Source: Enterococcus sp. 9D6_DIV0238
GTDB lineage: Bacteria > Bacillota > Bacilli > Lactobacillales > Enterococcaceae
Assembly (NCBI RefSeq): GCF_002174455.2
Contig: NZ_CP147246.1
Span: forward strand, 496,001-560,000
Direction of reading: 5' to 3'
DNA length: 64,000 bases
Below are positions 19,641 through 30,388 of this stretch, piece by piece (the first letter of the stretch is position 1; each line of letters opens with the position of its first letter). The notes beneath the pieces were generated by a model that was not told the origin of the DNA, searched no databases, and saw only the letters and a list, made by a program, of their open reading frames with translations. The translations under genes were made by a program, and so were the position numbers.

Positions 19641-19685
19641 AAAAGGACTGGGTCGTAACTCGTAGAGTTACATCCCAGTCCTTTT
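19641..19685. terminator. Bidirectional terminator between DUF4130 and phd genes
   Basis: AAAAGGACTGGG and CCCAGTCCTTTTT enclose an inner GTAACTC/GAGTTAC stem. T-tracts occur on both strands, serving the convergent genes. The preceding CCGTTTATTCG also occurs in the dispersed repeat at 46.2 kb. Confidence 0.85.
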
Positions 19686-19695
19686 TCTATTCTAT

Positions 19696-20184
19696 TCAAT
19701 CGATTCTAAGATGGATCTTTTTCACGATCAACTTATCTGGTAACTGTGATTGATTGCTTTGTTCCCCAATAACTTCAGCAAAGATATTAGTGCGGTCCTC
19801 TTTTTTCTGAAGCTGATAGTCAATTTTTCCTGTCTCGTTCAGCTCATTCATCATTTCATTGTAGTTATCAGATTCTGCTTTTTTCGTAATGAAACCTAGA
19901 CCAACCAGCTGTTCATCTAAATTTTTGGCTGATATCAATGAACCAAAAGCAATTTTTTTGCGAATCGTCTGGTTCAATTGAGCGATTTTCACCTTTGGAT
20001 CTTGTTGAGCAGACTGTTTTTCTAATAAATCTTCATACTGCTCTACTGTCAGCATGACCCCTGCAACTCTATTTCTATTATAGATATAGACGCCTGTTTC
20101 TTCTTTCTTGGCTGTAGCAAAAACGGTCATCGGCGATTGCTTCACATCTGTAATCGAGACAGAAATTTCTTTTTCACTTTTCAT
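19696..20184 (-). CDS. Phd/YefM-type antitoxin-like protein, no toxin neighbour
   Basis: A 162-residue protein. Residues 8-55 (ITDVKQSPMTVFATAKKEE, then VAGVMLTVEQYEDLLEK) show the Phd/YefM fold pattern: an operator-binding N-terminus and the characteristic MLTVEQYEDL helix. The remaining ~100 charged residues have no family I recognise and are longer than in usual antitoxins (~80-90 residues). The genes on either side are purD and a DUF4130 gene; none looks like a Doc, YoeB or RelE toxin. It has its own promoter. It may be a stand-alone regulator or solitary antitoxin. Confidence 0.75.
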   Translation of the reverse strand: MKSEKEISVSITDVKQSPMTVFATAKKEETGVYIYNRNRVAGVMLTVEQYEDLLEKQSAQQDPKVKIAQLNQTIRKKIAFGSLISAKNLDEQLVGLGFITKKAESDNYNEMMNELNETGKIDYQLQKKEDRTNIFAEVIGEQSNQSQLPDKLIVKKIHLRID

Positions 20185-20207
20185 TCGTCAACTTCCCTTC
20201 CTAGACG

Positions 20208-20235
20208 ATTATATCATACAGAAAAACTGTGTGAA
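20208..20235 (-). promoter_or_regulatory. Promoter of the phd-like gene
   Basis: Minus strand: -35 TTCACA (20230-20235), 16-bp spacer, TGA-extended -10 TATAAT (20208-20213), between purD and the phd-like gene. Confidence 0.65.
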
Positions 20236-20287
20236 GAGCTTTTTATGAATTGCTTGTACGAATGAAAAATGTCGATCGTGTCTTTTT

Positions 20288-21559
20288 TCAGATTGAATCA
20301 ATTGCTTTAAAGCCGATATCTTTGCGGTAAAACAAGCCAGTCGTATCCATTTTTTCCAGCCGTTCATAAACTGCTTCCTGCGCTTCTTTTAACGTATCTC
20401 TACTTGCTTCAACTAGATACACACGCCCGCCATTCGAAAGAAGCTGGCCTGATGTCTCTTTTACTCCTGCATAATAGATATGTTCATCCGAAGCATCAAA
20501 AGCAGCTGGAACTGTGTGATCTTTTTGATACTCTCCCGGATATCCCTTTGCTGCAACGACAACACCCAAGCTATATCCTGTTTGCTTCCATTCAATTTCT
20601 GGTGTTTTTCCATGTAATAGATCATCAATGATTTGAGCTAGATCGCTATTCAAGCGCTGTAAAACCACCTGTGTTTCCGGATCACCAAAGCGCGCATTAA
20701 ATTCAATCACTTTAGGCCCTGCGGAAGTAGCGATCAAACCAGTATATAAAATACCCGTAAAAGGTTTTCCCTCTTCGATCATTCCAAGTGCTGCTGGTCG
20801 TACAATCGTTGATACTGCTTTTTCTATGAGAGATCGAGGAATTTGCGGTACGGGAGCATACGCACCCATTCCGCCAGTATTTGGGCCTAAATCGCCATCA
20901 TATGCACGCTTGTGATCCTGAGCAATCACCATTGGATAAACCTCTTGATCACGAACAAAAGCCAATAGCGAAAATTCTTCTCCTTCAAGAAATTCCTCTA
21001 CAACAACTTTGGCGCCACTTTGTCCGAACTTATTTTCCTTAAGCATATCTTCAAGTGCCTCAATTGCTTCAGCAGTTGTTTCTGCAACAACGACTCCTTT
21101 TCCAGCAGCTAATCCATCTGCTTTTATTACGATCGACGCCCCTTTTTCAAGAACATATGCTTTTGCTCGTTCGAAGTCAGAAAATGTCTGATGCTCTGCT
21201 GTCGGAATGTTATATCGATTCATTAGCTCTTTTGCGAAATCCTTAGACCCTTCAATCAATGCTGCTGCTTTTGTCGGGCCAAAAATCAACAGCCCCTCCG
21301 CGGTAAAATCATCAACGATCCCATTTAAAAGAGGGATCTCAGGACCAACAAACGTCCAATCGATTTTTTGTTCTTTCGCAAATTCGATTAAGCTGACATG
21401 ATCATCTTCAGCAATATCAACAAGTTGAATCCCATCTTTTTTCATCCCTGCATTCCCTTTAGCACAGAAAACAGAATCAACCTTTGGACTTTGATACAAT
21501 TTTTGAGCAATCGTATGCTCTCTACCGCCGCTTCCGATCACTAAAATATTTAATCCCAT
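20288..21559 (-). CDS. purD: Phosphoribosylamine-glycine ligase
   Basis: A 423-residue ATP-grasp ligase making glycinamide ribonucleotide, step 2 of IMP synthesis. Seen are the N-terminal VIGSGGREHTI, the ATP-grasp core VIKADGLAAGKGVV (about residues 138-151), and metal-binding EFNARFGDPETQ (about 283-294). ATG has AAGGAG 6 nt upstream. It is the last gene of the purC-to-purD transcription unit, 12 nt after purH. I found no strong terminator after it. Confidence 0.96.
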   Translation of the reverse strand: MGLNILVIGSGGREHTIAQKLYQSPKVDSVFCAKGNAGMKKDGIQLVDIAEDDHVSLIEFAKEQKIDWTFVGPEIPLLNGIVDDFTAEGLLIFGPTKAAALIEGSKDFAKELMNRYNIPTAEHQTFSDFERAKAYVLEKGASIVIKADGLAAGKGVVVAETTAEAIEALEDMLKENKFGQSGAKVVVEEFLEGEEFSLLAFVRDQEVYPMVIAQDHKRAYDGDLGPNTGGMGAYAPVPQIPRSLIEKAVSTIVRPAALGMIEEGKPFTGILYTGLIATSAGPKVIEFNARFGDPETQVVLQRLNSDLAQIIDDLLHGKTPEIEWKQTGYSLGVVVAAKGYPGEYQKDHTVPAAFDASDEHIYYAGVKETSGQLLSNGGRVYLVEASRDTLKEAQEAVYERLEKMDTTGLFYRKDIGFKAIDSI

Positions 21560-21571
21560 GTTACTCTCCTT

Positions 21572-23113
21572 TTAATGTCTAAAGTGTCTAACATCTGTAA
21601 AGACCATTGCAATTCCATATTTATCAGCCATGTCGATCGACTCTTGATCTTTGATGCTTCCACCAGGTTGAATGATTGCTTTGATGCCATGATCTCCAGC
21701 ATAAGCAACGCTATCTCCCATCGGGAAAAACGCATCACTGGCTAAAACTGCTTCCTCGATCGCTGTGCCTGCCTGCTCGATCGCAATCTGAACAGAACCA
21801 ACGCGATTCATCTGACCTGCACCAATCCCAAGTGTTTGATGATTATTTGCCACAACGATAGCATTGCTTTTTACATGTTTTACAGCTTTCCAAGCAAATT
21901 CAAGAGCAGCTATTTCTTTTTCACTAGGTGCTCTTTTTGTTACAACTTGCCAATCGCCCTTTGTTTCACTAATAACGTCTTGATTTTGAATCAGCAAACC
22001 ACCTAAAACAGAGATTTTTTCATCTTTTAGCGCTTGATCTTTTTTAGAAAAGTCTAATGTCATCAAGCGTAGATTTTTTTTCTTTGATAACAGTTCCAGC
22101 GCTTCCTCAGAGAAACTAGGTGCAATGATGATCTCAAGAAACAGCTGATGCATCTTTTCAGCTACTGGTGTATCTACCTCACGATTCAATACGATGATCC
22201 CACCAAAAATCGACACAGGATCAGCTTCATACGCATATTGGTATGCTTCATCGATCGTTTGACCGATCCCTATTCCGCAAGGGTTCATATGTTTCACCGC
22301 TACAACTGCTGGCTCAGAATATTCTCTAGAAATTCGAATCGCTGCATCCGCATCCCGAATATTATTATAGGATAATTCTTTTCCATGCAGCTGTTTTGCG
22401 CTGGCGATCGAAAAAGCCGTTGGCAAAGCATCTTGATAAAAGGTTGCTTGTTGATGACTGTTTTCACCATAGCGTAATGACTGCTTTAATTCATAAGTCA
22501 ACGTAAGTGATTCAGGTTCTACCTCACCGACTAACTCTGTCAGATATTCCGCAATCAATGCATCATATGCAGCCGTATGACGAAAAACCTTGGCAGCCAA
22601 TTTTTTTCTGGTAGAAAGAGCTGTCTGTCCATTTTCTTTCAGCTCAGACAAAATCAATGGGTAATCTGCGGGATCAACAACAACAGTGACTGCCTGATGA
22701 TTTTTAGCAGCGCTTCGTAACATACTAGGACCACCAATATCAATATTTTCGATTGCTTCTTCTTCTGTAACATTTTCCTTTAGAATCGTTTCTTTAAACG
22801 GATATAAATTCACACATACAAAATCGATCGGTCGAATATCATGCTGCTCCATCGCTTCCATATGAGAAGGCATGTCGCGACGTCCTAATAATCCGCCATG
22901 AATGTTAGGGTGCAATGTTTTGACACGTCCGTCCATCATTTCTGGAAAACCAGTTACTTCATCGATCGAGAGAGTTGGAAGACCGGCTTGATCAAGAGTT
23001 GCTTTCGTCCCTCCAGTAGAAATAATTTCGATCCCCTGTGCAATCAATCCCTCTACAAAAGAAACGATCCCTGTTTTATCTGAAACACTGACCAATGCTC
23101 TTCTTTTCATCAT
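21572..23113 (-). CDS. purH: Bifunctional AICAR transformylase / IMP cyclohydrolase
   Basis: A 513-residue enzyme catalysing the last two steps to IMP. The N-terminal cyclohydrolase (MGS-like) domain begins [15 protein letters not shown] and contains STGGTKATL and [16 protein letters not shown]; the transformylase domain contains [23 protein letters not shown] and the C-terminal [11 protein letters not shown]...AIIQPGGSI. The first ATG overlaps the purN stop (TAATG) and lies 10 nt after AAGGAG. Typical length, nothing unusual. Confidence 0.97.
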   Translation of the reverse strand: MMKRRALVSVSDKTGIVSFVEGLIAQGIEIISTGGTKATLDQAGLPTLSIDEVTGFPEMMDGRVKTLHPNIHGGLLGRRDMPSHMEAMEQHDIRPIDFVCVNLYPFKETILKENVTEEEAIENIDIGGPSMLRSAAKNHQAVTVVVDPADYPLILSELKENGQTALSTRKKLAAKVFRHTAAYDALIAEYLTELVGEVEPESLTLTYELKQSLRYGENSHQQATFYQDALPTAFSIASAKQLHGKELSYNNIRDADAAIRISREYSEPAVVAVKHMNPCGIGIGQTIDEAYQYAYEADPVSIFGGIIVLNREVDTPVAEKMHQLFLEIIIAPSFSEEALELLSKKKNLRLMTLDFSKKDQALKDEKISVLGGLLIQNQDVISETKGDWQVVTKRAPSEKEIAALEFAWKAVKHVKSNAIVVANNHQTLGIGAGQMNRVGSVQIAIEQAGTAIEEAVLASDAFFPMGDSVAYAGDHGIKAIIQPGGSIKDQESIDMADKYGIAMVFTDVRHFRH

Positions 23114-23694
23114 TAAAAACTCTCTCCTTGCTGTGATTTAATTACTTGTGCTAAAACAGTTGGATACAAACGATGCTCAATAGCATGGATTTTTTTCTCT
23201 AAATCGCTCAATGTATCATCAGCTTCAATAGCCACAGATTCTTGAGCAATGATCGGACCTGTATCCACGCCAGCATCAACAAAATGAATAGTCACTCCCG
23301 TTTTTTTCACGCCACTTTCAAAAGCATCTTTGATGCCTGTTAAACCGGGAAAATCAGGCAGCAGCGACGGATGAATATTGATGATTCTATTTGCAAAAAC
23401 TTCCAATAATGTCGCTCCAATAATTCTCATATAACCTGCCAAAATAATCAAATCGATTTGTTCTTCTTCAAGTAGATGAAGCAACTCCGCCTCATAAATC
23501 TCTTTTGATTCAAAATCCTTAGGTGAAAAAGAAATAACAGGAATCGATAAAGTTCGTGCCCGCTGAATCACATAGGCATCCTTTTTATCACAAAATAACA
23601 AACTGATTTCTCCTGGGATCGTTCCTGCTTCAACTGCTTCTGCAATCACTTGAAAATTACTGCCATTTCCTGAAGCAAATACAGCTAATTTCAT
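23113..23694 (-). CDS. purN: Phosphoribosylglycinamide formyltransferase (folate-dependent)
   Basis: A 193-residue GAR transformylase using 10-formyl-THF. Motifs: [13 protein letters not shown] at the N-terminus, the formyl-folate and catalytic region [16 protein letters not shown] (catalytic Asn/His), and [20 protein letters not shown] sequence with the conserved Asp. I chose ATG 23694, 5 nt from GAGGTG, over a GTG at 23700 that overlaps the purM stop. Part of the pur unit. Confidence 0.95.
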   Translation of the reverse strand: MKLAVFASGNGSNFQVIAEAVEAGTIPGEISLLFCDKKDAYVIQRARTLSIPVISFSPKDFESKEIYEAELLHLLEEEQIDLIILAGYMRIIGATLLEVFANRIINIHPSLLPDFPGLTGIKDAFESGVKKTGVTIHFVDAGVDTGPIIAQESVAIEADDTLSDLEKKIHAIEHRLYPTVLAQVIKSQQGESF

Positions 23695-23696
23695 TT

Positions 23697-24737
23697 TCAC
23701 ACCTCTTTAAATAGAATCGGCTGGTTTTCTCTTCGCACCACTTTTCCAATGACATAGCCCGTTTCGCCTACCTCACTTAAAATGGTTTGAACATCGTCAA
23801 CTTTTTGCGGCGAAACAGCTAAAACCATCCCAATCCCCATATTGAAGATCTCGAACATTTCCAATTCAGGAATTTGTCCATACTTTCCAAGCACTGTAAA
23901 TATTGGTAGCTTGGGCCATGAACCTAAATGAATCTCTGCACACAGCTCTTTTGACAGCATACGTGGGATATTCTCCACAAAGCCGCCTCCTGTAATATGC
24001 GCTGCACCATTTAGCAAGCCTTGTTTAATTAAAGGCAGCATAGCTTTGACATAGATTTTAGTTGGTTTCAGTAACTCATCTGACAATTGCGTTTCATTCA
24101 ACTCCGGAATGATCGACATGCCTGTAAGCGCGTGTTTTTCAAAAAAGATTTTACGAACAAGGGAATAGCCATTCGAATGGATACCGCTTGCCGGTAAACC
24201 AATCAAAATATCTCCTGTCTTTACTGAATCGCCGGTTATTACTTGACTTTTTTCTGCAACACCGACTGCAAAACCTGCTAAATCATATTCTGACTCGTCG
24301 TACATCCCCGGCATCTCAGCAGTTTCACCGCCAATCAACGCAGCTCCTGCTTGAAGACACCCGTCGGCAACTCCAGCAACAACCTTTTCTAAACGTTCCG
24401 GAACATTTTTTCCAGTCGCTATATAGTCAAGAAAATATAGTGGTTCCGCTCCCTGTGCGACAATATCATTCACACACATTGCCACACAATCGATCCCGAT
24501 CGTATCATGTCGATCCGCCTCAAGTGCGACCATCAACTTTGTTCCTACCCCGTCTGTTCCCGAAATCAAGACAGGCTCCTTCACATCCACCATACTCAAG
24601 TCAAAACATCCGCCAAAGCCTCCAAGAGCACCCATCACACCAGCGCGTTCGGTTCGTTTCACATGTTTTTTTATTCTTTCAACTACTTCATAACCAGCCT
24701 CAACATCTACACCAGCTTTTGCATAGGCATTTGCCAT
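23697..24737 (-). CDS. purM: Phosphoribosylformylglycinamidine cyclo-ligase
   Basis: A 346-residue AIR synthetase. Family motifs are [39 protein letters not shown] and [11 protein letters not shown], the last being the ATP-binding loop. The start is ATG 24737 with AGGAGG 7 nt upstream; the frame extends upstream to 24779 overlapping purF, but without a site. Gap to purF is 34 nt, the largest in the cluster. Stop overlaps the region of the purN start. Confidence 0.96.
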   Translation of the reverse strand: MANAYAKAGVDVEAGYEVVERIKKHVKRTERAGVMGALGGFGGCFDLSMVDVKEPVLISGTDGVGTKLMVALEADRHDTIGIDCVAMCVNDIVAQGAEPLYFLDYIATGKNVPERLEKVVAGVADGCLQAGAALIGGETAEMPGMYDESEYDLAGFAVGVAEKSQVITGDSVKTGDILIGLPASGIHSNGYSLVRKIFFEKHALTGMSIIPELNETQLSDELLKPTKIYVKAMLPLIKQGLLNGAAHITGGGFVENIPRMLSKELCAEIHLGSWPKLPIFTVLGKYGQIPELEMFEIFNMGIGMVLAVSPQKVDDVQTILSEVGETGYVIGKVVRRENQPILFKEV

Positions 24738-24771
24738 CTGTGTTCCTCCTGTCATTTGAGTTACAGTTGCT

Positions 24772-26211
24772 TTAAACAAAACTAATTTTGTCCTTTAAAG
24801 ATTTTCGATAAGTCGTTTCATAATCATATAAAGGCGTTGGATAATCACCATTGAAATAAGCCATGCACAGTCCTGAATACGGTGCATCATAGTTTAAACC
24901 GATCGCATCGATCAAGCCTTGTTCACTCAAAAAACTCAAAGAATCTGCAGTGATCAATTGTTCGATTTCAGAGACTGAATGATTAGCTGCAATCAATTCT
25001 TTTCTTGTTTGTATATCTATCCCATAAAAACAAGGGAATTTTAACGGCGGTGATGCAATTCGAACATGAACTTCTTTTGCCCCTGCATCTTTTAATAGTT
25101 GAACGATACGACGGCTCGTCGTTCCTCTCACGATCGAATCATCGACCATCACTACCCGCTTTCCTTCAACCACGCCTCTTACAGCCGAAAGCTTCATCCG
25201 AACACCTTGTTCTCTTAATTCCTGAGTCGGTTGAATAAATGTTCGTGCAATATATTGATTTTTGACTAAACCCATTTCATAAGGAATCCCGCTGGCTTCT
25301 GCATAGCCGCTTGCTGCAGAAAGCGATGAATTAGGAACACCGACGACCATATCTGCTTCAACTGGTGCTTCGATTGCTAAACGTTTTCCCATATTTTTTC
25401 TCGCTGTATGAACGTTCACACCGGCAATATTAGAATCCGGTCGGGCAAAGTAAATATACTCCATTGAACAAATCGAATATTGAGTGTCATCTGTATATGT
25501 CTCAACTTTATACCCGTTGTCATCAATGATGATCACTTCTCCTGGACCAACATCTCTGATAAAGGAAGCACCAATCACTTCTAATGCACAGGTCTCACTG
25601 GCGATCACATACGCACCGTTTTTCATTTGACCGATCGATAATGGTCGAAACGCATTTGGATCAAGTGCTGCAATCATTGCCGTTTCAGTCATCAGTAAGT
25701 ATGCAAAACCACCCTTGACTGTTCTCAGACCTTCTTTTAGCTGTTCGATAAACGTTTCTTTTTTACTACGACGAATCAGATGCATCAAAATTTCAGTATC
25801 TGAGTTAGAATGAAAAATTGCACCATCTTTTTCCAATTCTTTTCGCAAACTCTTGGCGTTGGTTAGATTTCCATTATGAGCAAGACCACATGAGCTATCA
25901 TAAAATTTGAATAAAAATGGCTGAATATTATCTACACTGCCATTTCCAGCAGTTGCATAGCGGACATGACCAATAGCAGATTCGCCATTCAGTGCAGTTA
26001 GCGAGCGGTCATCTTTGAACACTTCAGATAATAGCCCCAACCCGCGATAACCATTTAATTTCCCCTCATGATTAGAAACGATGCCTGCACCTTCTTGTCC
26101 GCGATGCTGCAAACTATGAAGACCAAAATACGTTACTCGAGCAGCATCTGGATGTCCCCAAATCCCAAAAACTCCGCATTCCTCATTTAGACTTTTTACT
26201 TCATAAGACAT
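24772..26211 (-). CDS. purF: Amidophosphoribosyltransferase
   Basis: A 479-residue glutamine PRPP amidotransferase, the committed and feedback-inhibited step of purine synthesis. An 11-residue propeptide precedes the catalytic Cys12 (EECGVFG), as in the Bacillus type. The PRPP loop [14 protein letters not shown] lies near 340-353. Cysteines at [15 protein letters not shown], and SGLCMAYF fit the ligands of a [4Fe-4S] cluster in that class. The start lies inside the end of purL (16-nt overlap). Confidence 0.96.
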   Translation of the reverse strand: MSYEVKSLNEECGVFGIWGHPDAARVTYFGLHSLQHRGQEGAGIVSNHEGKLNGYRGLGLLSEVFKDDRSLTALNGESAIGHVRYATAGNGSVDNIQPFLFKFYDSSCGLAHNGNLTNAKSLRKELEKDGAIFHSNSDTEILMHLIRRSKKETFIEQLKEGLRTVKGGFAYLLMTETAMIAALDPNAFRPLSIGQMKNGAYVIASETCALEVIGASFIRDVGPGEVIIIDDNGYKVETYTDDTQYSICSMEYIYFARPDSNIAGVNVHTARKNMGKRLAIEAPVEADMVVGVPNSSLSAASGYAEASGIPYEMGLVKNQYIARTFIQPTQELREQGVRMKLSAVRGVVEGKRVVMVDDSIVRGTTSRRIVQLLKDAGAKEVHVRIASPPLKFPCFYGIDIQTRKELIAANHSVSEIEQLITADSLSFLSEQGLIDAIGLNYDAPYSGLCMAYFNGDYPTPLYDYETTYRKSLKDKISFV

Positions 26212-28418
26212 GGAATAGCTTCCTCCCAGACTTCTCTCGCCTTTTGTGTCATCAATTCGATTTTTTGATCAGCAGTTTTAATCTTGAGCAATCCATTATT
26301 AGTAACTACACCGATTTTTCGAGCCGAGTCTTTTACTAGTTGTTCAAAAGCAACTTGATTTTCAGGTTTCACTGAGACAACAAAACGAGATTGTGTTTCA
26401 GAAAACAACAGCGCAGTATCCATTGCTGCATCCACATCTATACCAACATTCTTTTTAAATGCAGATTCTGCTAAGGCGATTGCTAAACCGCCTTCTGAAC
26501 AATCATGAGCACTTGCAACCAAGCCTGCTTCAATCGCTTTTGAAACTAACTGTTGATGTTCTTTTTCAATCATTAAATCAAAGTCCATCAATTTTCCTTC
26601 GATTCGACCTAAGTGCATTTTTTGGATTTCAGTACCATTAAAATCTGCATTTGTTTCCCCTATCACATAAATCAAATCGTTTGCTGCTTTAAAGTCTTGT
26701 GTCGTTATATTCTTCAAATCACTGATCAATCCAACCATACCAATAACAGGTGTGGGATAAATTGCTTTACCATCAGTCTCGTTATATAAAGAAACATTTC
26801 CGGAAATTACTGGCGTCTCTAAAACTTCACATGCTCTTGCTATTCCATCAGCAGATGTCCACAGCTCCCAAAACCCTTCCGGTTTATCCGGTGAGCCATA
26901 ATTTAAGCAGTCAGTGATCGCTAAAGGCTGACCGCCGCTAGCAACAATATTTCTTGCAGCTTCTGCCACTGCTATTTGTCCGCCAACTTCCGGATCCAAA
27001 TAAAGATAACGCGCATTACAATCTGTCGTCATCGCTAGCGCTTTATTCGTTCCGCGAACGCGTAAAACAGCTGCATCACTACCAGGTAATACGACCGTAT
27101 TCGTTCGCACTTGGGAGTCATAGGTTTCATAAATGACTTTCTTAGAAGCGATAGTCGGCTGTTGCAGCAAAGCAAGTAATGTTTGAGTTCCGTCGATTAC
27201 TTCCGGATAGAAATCATCCATTGAAGCAAAAGCACTGATTCTAGCTGGTTCTTGTTTTTCCTTTTGATACACTGGTGCATCTTCTGCCAATGCATCCACA
27301 GGTAAATTAGCAACTTCTATGCCGTTATGATTCAAACGATAAAGCCCATCATCTGTCACTTTCCCAATCGTCACAGCGTCCAAATCATATTTTTGAAACA
27401 AGTCAATAACTGTTTGTTCACGTCCTTTTTCAACACAGATCAACATACGTTCCTGCGATTCAGATAACATCATCTCATAAGGTGTCATGCCTATTTCACG
27501 CTGTGGTACATCATCTAGATCTAAAATCAAACCAGAACCAGCTTTTGAAGCCATTTCAGCACTAGAAGAAACCAAACCAGCTGCTCCCATATCTTGAATG
27601 CCCACCAAAATATCTGAGTGGTTCAAGATCAATTCTAAACAAGCTTCCAGTAAAAGTTTTTCCATAAAAGGATCACCAACCTGAACAGCAGAACGCTGCT
27701 GCTCTTCACCCTCAACAAATTCTTCAGAAGCAAATGTCGCACCATGAATGCCGTCGCGTCCTGTTTTCGCTCCGACATACATGATGGCATTCCCGACTCC
27801 TTTGGCTTGTCCTTTTTGAATATCTTTATGATCGATCAAACCGACACACATCGCATTTACTAAAGGATTGCCTTCGTAGCAAGGATCAAAAGCAACTTCA
27901 CCGCCGACAGTTGGGATTCCAATACAATTTCCGTAGCCGCTAATACCAGCAACCACTTCTTCTAAAAGATATTTTGTCCGATCATTTGTCAGTTCACCAA
28001 ACCGTAAAGAATCCAACAATGCAATTGGTCTTGCGCCCATACTGAAAATATCTCTAATGATCCCACCAACACCGGTTGCTGCACCTTCATATGGTTCAAC
28101 CGCTGAGGGATGATTATGACTTTCCGCTTTGAATACCACTGCTTGACCATCACCGATATCGACGATCCCCGCACCTTCACCTGGTCCTTGTAATACTTGC
28201 GGTCCTGTGGTAGGAAACTTTCGTAAAACGGGCTTTGAATTTTTATACGAACAATGCTCGCTCCACATCACTGAGAATAAACCTGTTTCTGTGTAATTCG
28301 GCATCCGGCCTAAAATATCCTCTTCGATCATTCGATACTCTTCATCTGTTAAGCCCCAGTCAGAATAGATTCGTTGGTTTTTGATGTCTTCTGGCGTTGG
28401 TTCCGTTACTTTCATCAT
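26196..28418 (-). CDS. purL: FGAM synthase, large subunit
   Basis: A 740-residue PurL of the small (Gram-positive) type, working with PurQ and PurS to make FGAM from FGAR, glutamine and ATP. Seen: [13 protein letters not shown] with the family SEHCSY signature, [27 protein letters not shown] (in two parts [13 protein letters not shown] and GVGGIIRD), and [14 protein letters not shown] in the C-terminal domain. The ATG overlaps the purQ stop (ATGA). Confidence 0.96.
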   Translation of the reverse strand: MMKVTEPTPEDIKNQRIYSDWGLTDEEYRMIEEDILGRMPNYTETGLFSVMWSEHCSYKNSKPVLRKFPTTGPQVLQGPGEGAGIVDIGDGQAVVFKAESHNHPSAVEPYEGAATGVGGIIRDIFSMGARPIALLDSLRFGELTNDRTKYLLEEVVAGISGYGNCIGIPTVGGEVAFDPCYEGNPLVNAMCVGLIDHKDIQKGQAKGVGNAIMYVGAKTGRDGIHGATFASEEFVEGEEQQRSAVQVGDPFMEKLLLEACLELILNHSDILVGIQDMGAAGLVSSSAEMASKAGSGLILDLDDVPQREIGMTPYEMMLSESQERMLICVEKGREQTVIDLFQKYDLDAVTIGKVTDDGLYRLNHNGIEVANLPVDALAEDAPVYQKEKQEPARISAFASMDDFYPEVIDGTQTLLALLQQPTIASKKVIYETYDSQVRTNTVVLPGSDAAVLRVRGTNKALAMTTDCNARYLYLDPEVGGQIAVAEAARNIVASGGQPLAITDCLNYGSPDKPEGFWELWTSADGIARACEVLETPVISGNVSLYNETDGKAIYPTPVIGMVGLISDLKNITTQDFKAANDLIYVIGETNADFNGTEIQKMHLGRIEGKLMDFDLMIEKEHQQLVSKAIEAGLVASAHDCSEGGLAIALAESAFKKNVGIDVDAAMDTALLFSETQSRFVVSVKPENQVAFEQLVKDSARKIGVVTNNGLLKIKTADQKIELMTQKAREVWEEAIPCLMK

Positions 28419-29098
28419 ACGTTTATCCGTTCCTTTTCATAGTTTTTAACAATCGATTTAAAAAAGCGCAGACCATCATCAGAGCCTAAAAGACTTTCTA
28501 CAGCTCGTTCCGGATGCGGCATCATACCCAAAACATTGCCTTTTTCATTGATGATCCCAGCAATATTTTCAATACTTCCATTAGGGTTTTCATCTGCATA
28601 CGTAAAAACGATTTGCTGTTTTTTTTTCAGTGTTTCGAGCGTTTCTTCATCACAATAATAATTTCCCTCGCCGTGTGCTACCGGTATTCGAATGCATTCT
28701 CCAGCTTTGTACTCGGAGGTGAAATTCGTTTGATTATTCACCACTTTCAGCGACACAGTTTTACAAACAAAATGAAGCGATTCATTGCGAATCAACGCTC
28801 CCGGCAACAACCCAGCTTCTGTCAAAATCTGAAAGCCATTACAGGTGCCAAAAACTGGTTTTCCTTCATCCGCAAACCGAACAACTTCATCAATGATTTT
28901 AGAAAAACGGGCAATCGCCCCGCATCTAAGGTAATCACCATATGAAAAGCCGCCAGGTATCAATACCCCATCAAATCCTTCTAAACTCTCTGCATCATGA
29001 CGAACATATTCTGCCTCTTCACCTAAAATGTCTCTAACAGCCCATAAAAGATCCATATCACAATTCGATCCGGGAAAAACAATGACCGCAAATTTCAT
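28415..29098 (-). CDS. purQ: FGAM synthase, glutaminase subunit
   Basis: A 227-residue class I glutamine amidotransferase delivering ammonia to PurL. Start ATG 29098 with GGAGGAG upstream; purS ends at 29100. Catalytic Cys is in GTCNGFQIL (about residue 86), and the His/Glu pair in [10 protein letters not shown] near the C-terminus. Opening sequence [14 protein letters not shown] is typical. Length equals that of Bacillus PurQ. Confidence 0.96.
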   Translation of the reverse strand: MKFAVIVFPGSNCDMDLLWAVRDILGEEAEYVRHDAESLEGFDGVLIPGGFSYGDYLRCGAIARFSKIIDEVVRFADEGKPVFGTCNGFQILTEAGLLPGALIRNESLHFVCKTVSLKVVNNQTNFTSEYKAGECIRIPVAHGEGNYYCDEETLETLKKKQQIVFTYADENPNGSIENIAGIINEKGNVLGMMPHPERAVESLLGSDDGLRFFKSIVKNYEKERINV

Positions 29099-29099
29099 T

Positions 29100-29351
29100 T
29101 TAGAGCTCCTCCGTGATTTCATAACGATAGGTTTCCATATTGACATTTGCTAGTAATTTATCACAAATTTCTTCGATCACAGTTTCAACAGTCCGATCAC
29201 TTTGTGCCACTTTGATTTCAAAGTATTTTCCTATCCGAATTTCTTCGATTTCATTGAATCCTAAGCGATGAACCGCTCCTTTGACCGCTTCTCCTTGAGG
29301 ATCTAATACAGAATCTTTGTACGTAACATAGACTTTTGCTAAGTAATTCAT
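29100..29351 (-). CDS. purS: FGAM synthase, PurS subunit
   Basis: An 83-residue small protein that bridges PurL and PurQ. It has the family pattern [19 protein letters not shown] with conserved DPQG, and [10 protein letters not shown]. Tightly packed between purC (22 nt) and purQ (1 nt). Confidence 0.95.
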   Translation of the reverse strand: MNYLAKVYVTYKDSVLDPQGEAVKGAVHRLGFNEIEEIRIGKYFEIKVAQSDRTVETVIEEICDKLLANVNMETYRYEITEEL

Positions 29352-29373
29352 TGACTATTCTCCTTTTTTATCG

Positions 29374-30087
29374 TTAATTGAATCTTTTTTCCAAACGAGT
29401 TAATACTTCTTGATACACAGGTACAATTTCACCTAAATTTTTACGATAGACATCTTTATCTAGAGGTTGATTCGTTTTAAAATCCCATAAACGGCACGTA
29501 TCAGGGGTAATTTCATCAGCTAATAAAATCGTTCCGTCAGAGCATCTGCCAAATTCGATTTTAAAATCAACTAATCGTAGATCGATTTCTCTGAAAATCT
29601 CAATCAACAGTTGATTTATTTTATGCGCTTCGTCTTTGATTGTTTTGATTTCCTCTTCATTTGCAATTTCAAGAATTTTGACATGGTCATCATTGATCAA
29701 TGGATCATCCAATGAATCTTCTTTAAAGTAAAATTCCAAAATCGGCTGTGCTAATTCTACTCCTTCTTCAAAAGCTAATCGCTTAGCAAAACTGCCAGCA
29801 GAAATGTTTCTGATCACAACTTCTAAAGGTATGATCGCTAAAGGACGCACCAATTGTTCGTGTTTTGATATTTTTTTGATAAAATGGCTCGACATTCCTT
29901 TTTGTGCGAGTTGCTCAAAAATCAATGCGGTTATTTGATTGTTGAGCATTCCTTTCCCCTGAACAATATCTTTCCTAGCTCCATTCAAAGCAGTTGCCTG
30001 ATCTAAGTATTCCACTCGTAATTGCTCAGGATCATCTGTTTTAAATAGTTTTTTTGCTTTACCTTCATATAACAACATATCTTCCAT
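29374..30087 (-). CDS. purC: SAICAR synthetase
   Basis: A 237-residue enzyme joining aspartate to CAIR. N-terminal LLYEGKAKKLF, then TDDPEQLRVEYLDQATALNG, LEVVIRNISAGS, DFKIEFGR and LADEITPDTCRLWD are all family signatures. It is the first gene of purCSQLFMNHD. The start is the ATG at 30087 or the one three codons later; the ribosome site is weak for both (GAGAG about 14 nt before the first). Promoter and PurBox-like sites lie upstream. Confidence 0.95.
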   Translation of the reverse strand: MEDMLLYEGKAKKLFKTDDPEQLRVEYLDQATALNGARKDIVQGKGMLNNQITALIFEQLAQKGMSSHFIKKISKHEQLVRPLAIIPLEVVIRNISAGSFAKRLAFEEGVELAQPILEFYFKEDSLDDPLINDDHVKILEIANEEEIKTIKDEAHKINQLLIEIFREIDLRLVDFKIEFGRCSDGTILLADEITPDTCRLWDFKTNQPLDKDVYRKNLGEIVPVYQEVLTRLEKRFN

Positions 30088-30129
30088 CGCAGTTCAGCAC
30101 TCTCTTTCCGTACGTTTTTTATTATAAAA

Positions 30130-30144
30130 ACGAATATCATTCGT
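30130..30144. promoter_or_regulatory. Palindromic PurBox-like site downstream of the purC -10
   Basis: ACGAATATCATTCGT, a 6-bp inverted repeat with 3-nt spacer, lying just downstream of the purC transcription start. On the minus strand it contains ACGAATGATATT, close to the ACGAACGATTAT box further upstream. Confidence 0.5.
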
Positions 30145-30161
30145 ATAATATCTTTGTTTAC

Positions 30162-30190
30162 ATTTTAACAAGCATTATTCAGGGCGTCAA
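30162..30190 (-). promoter_or_regulatory. Promoter of purCSQLFMNHD
   Basis: Minus strand: -35 TTGACG (30185-30190), 17-bp spacer, -10 TAAAAT (30162-30167). Near consensus, as expected for a repressor-controlled promoter. Confidence 0.85.
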
Positions 30191-30221
30191 CAAAATCATT
30201 AACGATAATAAAACATTTATC

Positions 30222-30233
30222 ATAATCGTTCGT
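30222..30233 (-). promoter_or_regulatory. PurBox-like operator upstream of purC
   Basis: ACGAACGATTAT on the minus strand, upstream of the -35. The core CGAAC matches Gram-positive PurR boxes, and nearly the same sequence occurs before purE. Confidence 0.55.
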
Positions 30234-30292
30234 GTTTATCAAAATGATACTTTTTCTTCATTCCTCAAACAACAGAAAAACAGCTGTAAGCA

Positions 30293-30321
30293 TTTACAAT
30301 AGATAGTAAAAATGGTATGCT
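30293..30321 (+). promoter_or_regulatory. Promoter of the 128-aa unknown gene
   Basis: -35 TTTACA (30293-30298), 17-bp spacer ending TGG, -10 TATGCT (30316-30321). Confidence 0.65.
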
Positions 30322-30388
30322 AATAAAAAATAACTTGCTTAACGTGTTCACTATTCTTTAGTGATGATTTTTAGGAGGGACCTCAAGA

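Noticed and set aside
24188..24785. Plus-strand open frames of up to 195 codons opposite purM
   Set aside because: They lie entirely over purM in the antisense direction, have low-complexity His/Gln/Leu/Ser composition typical of shadows and no ribosome site.
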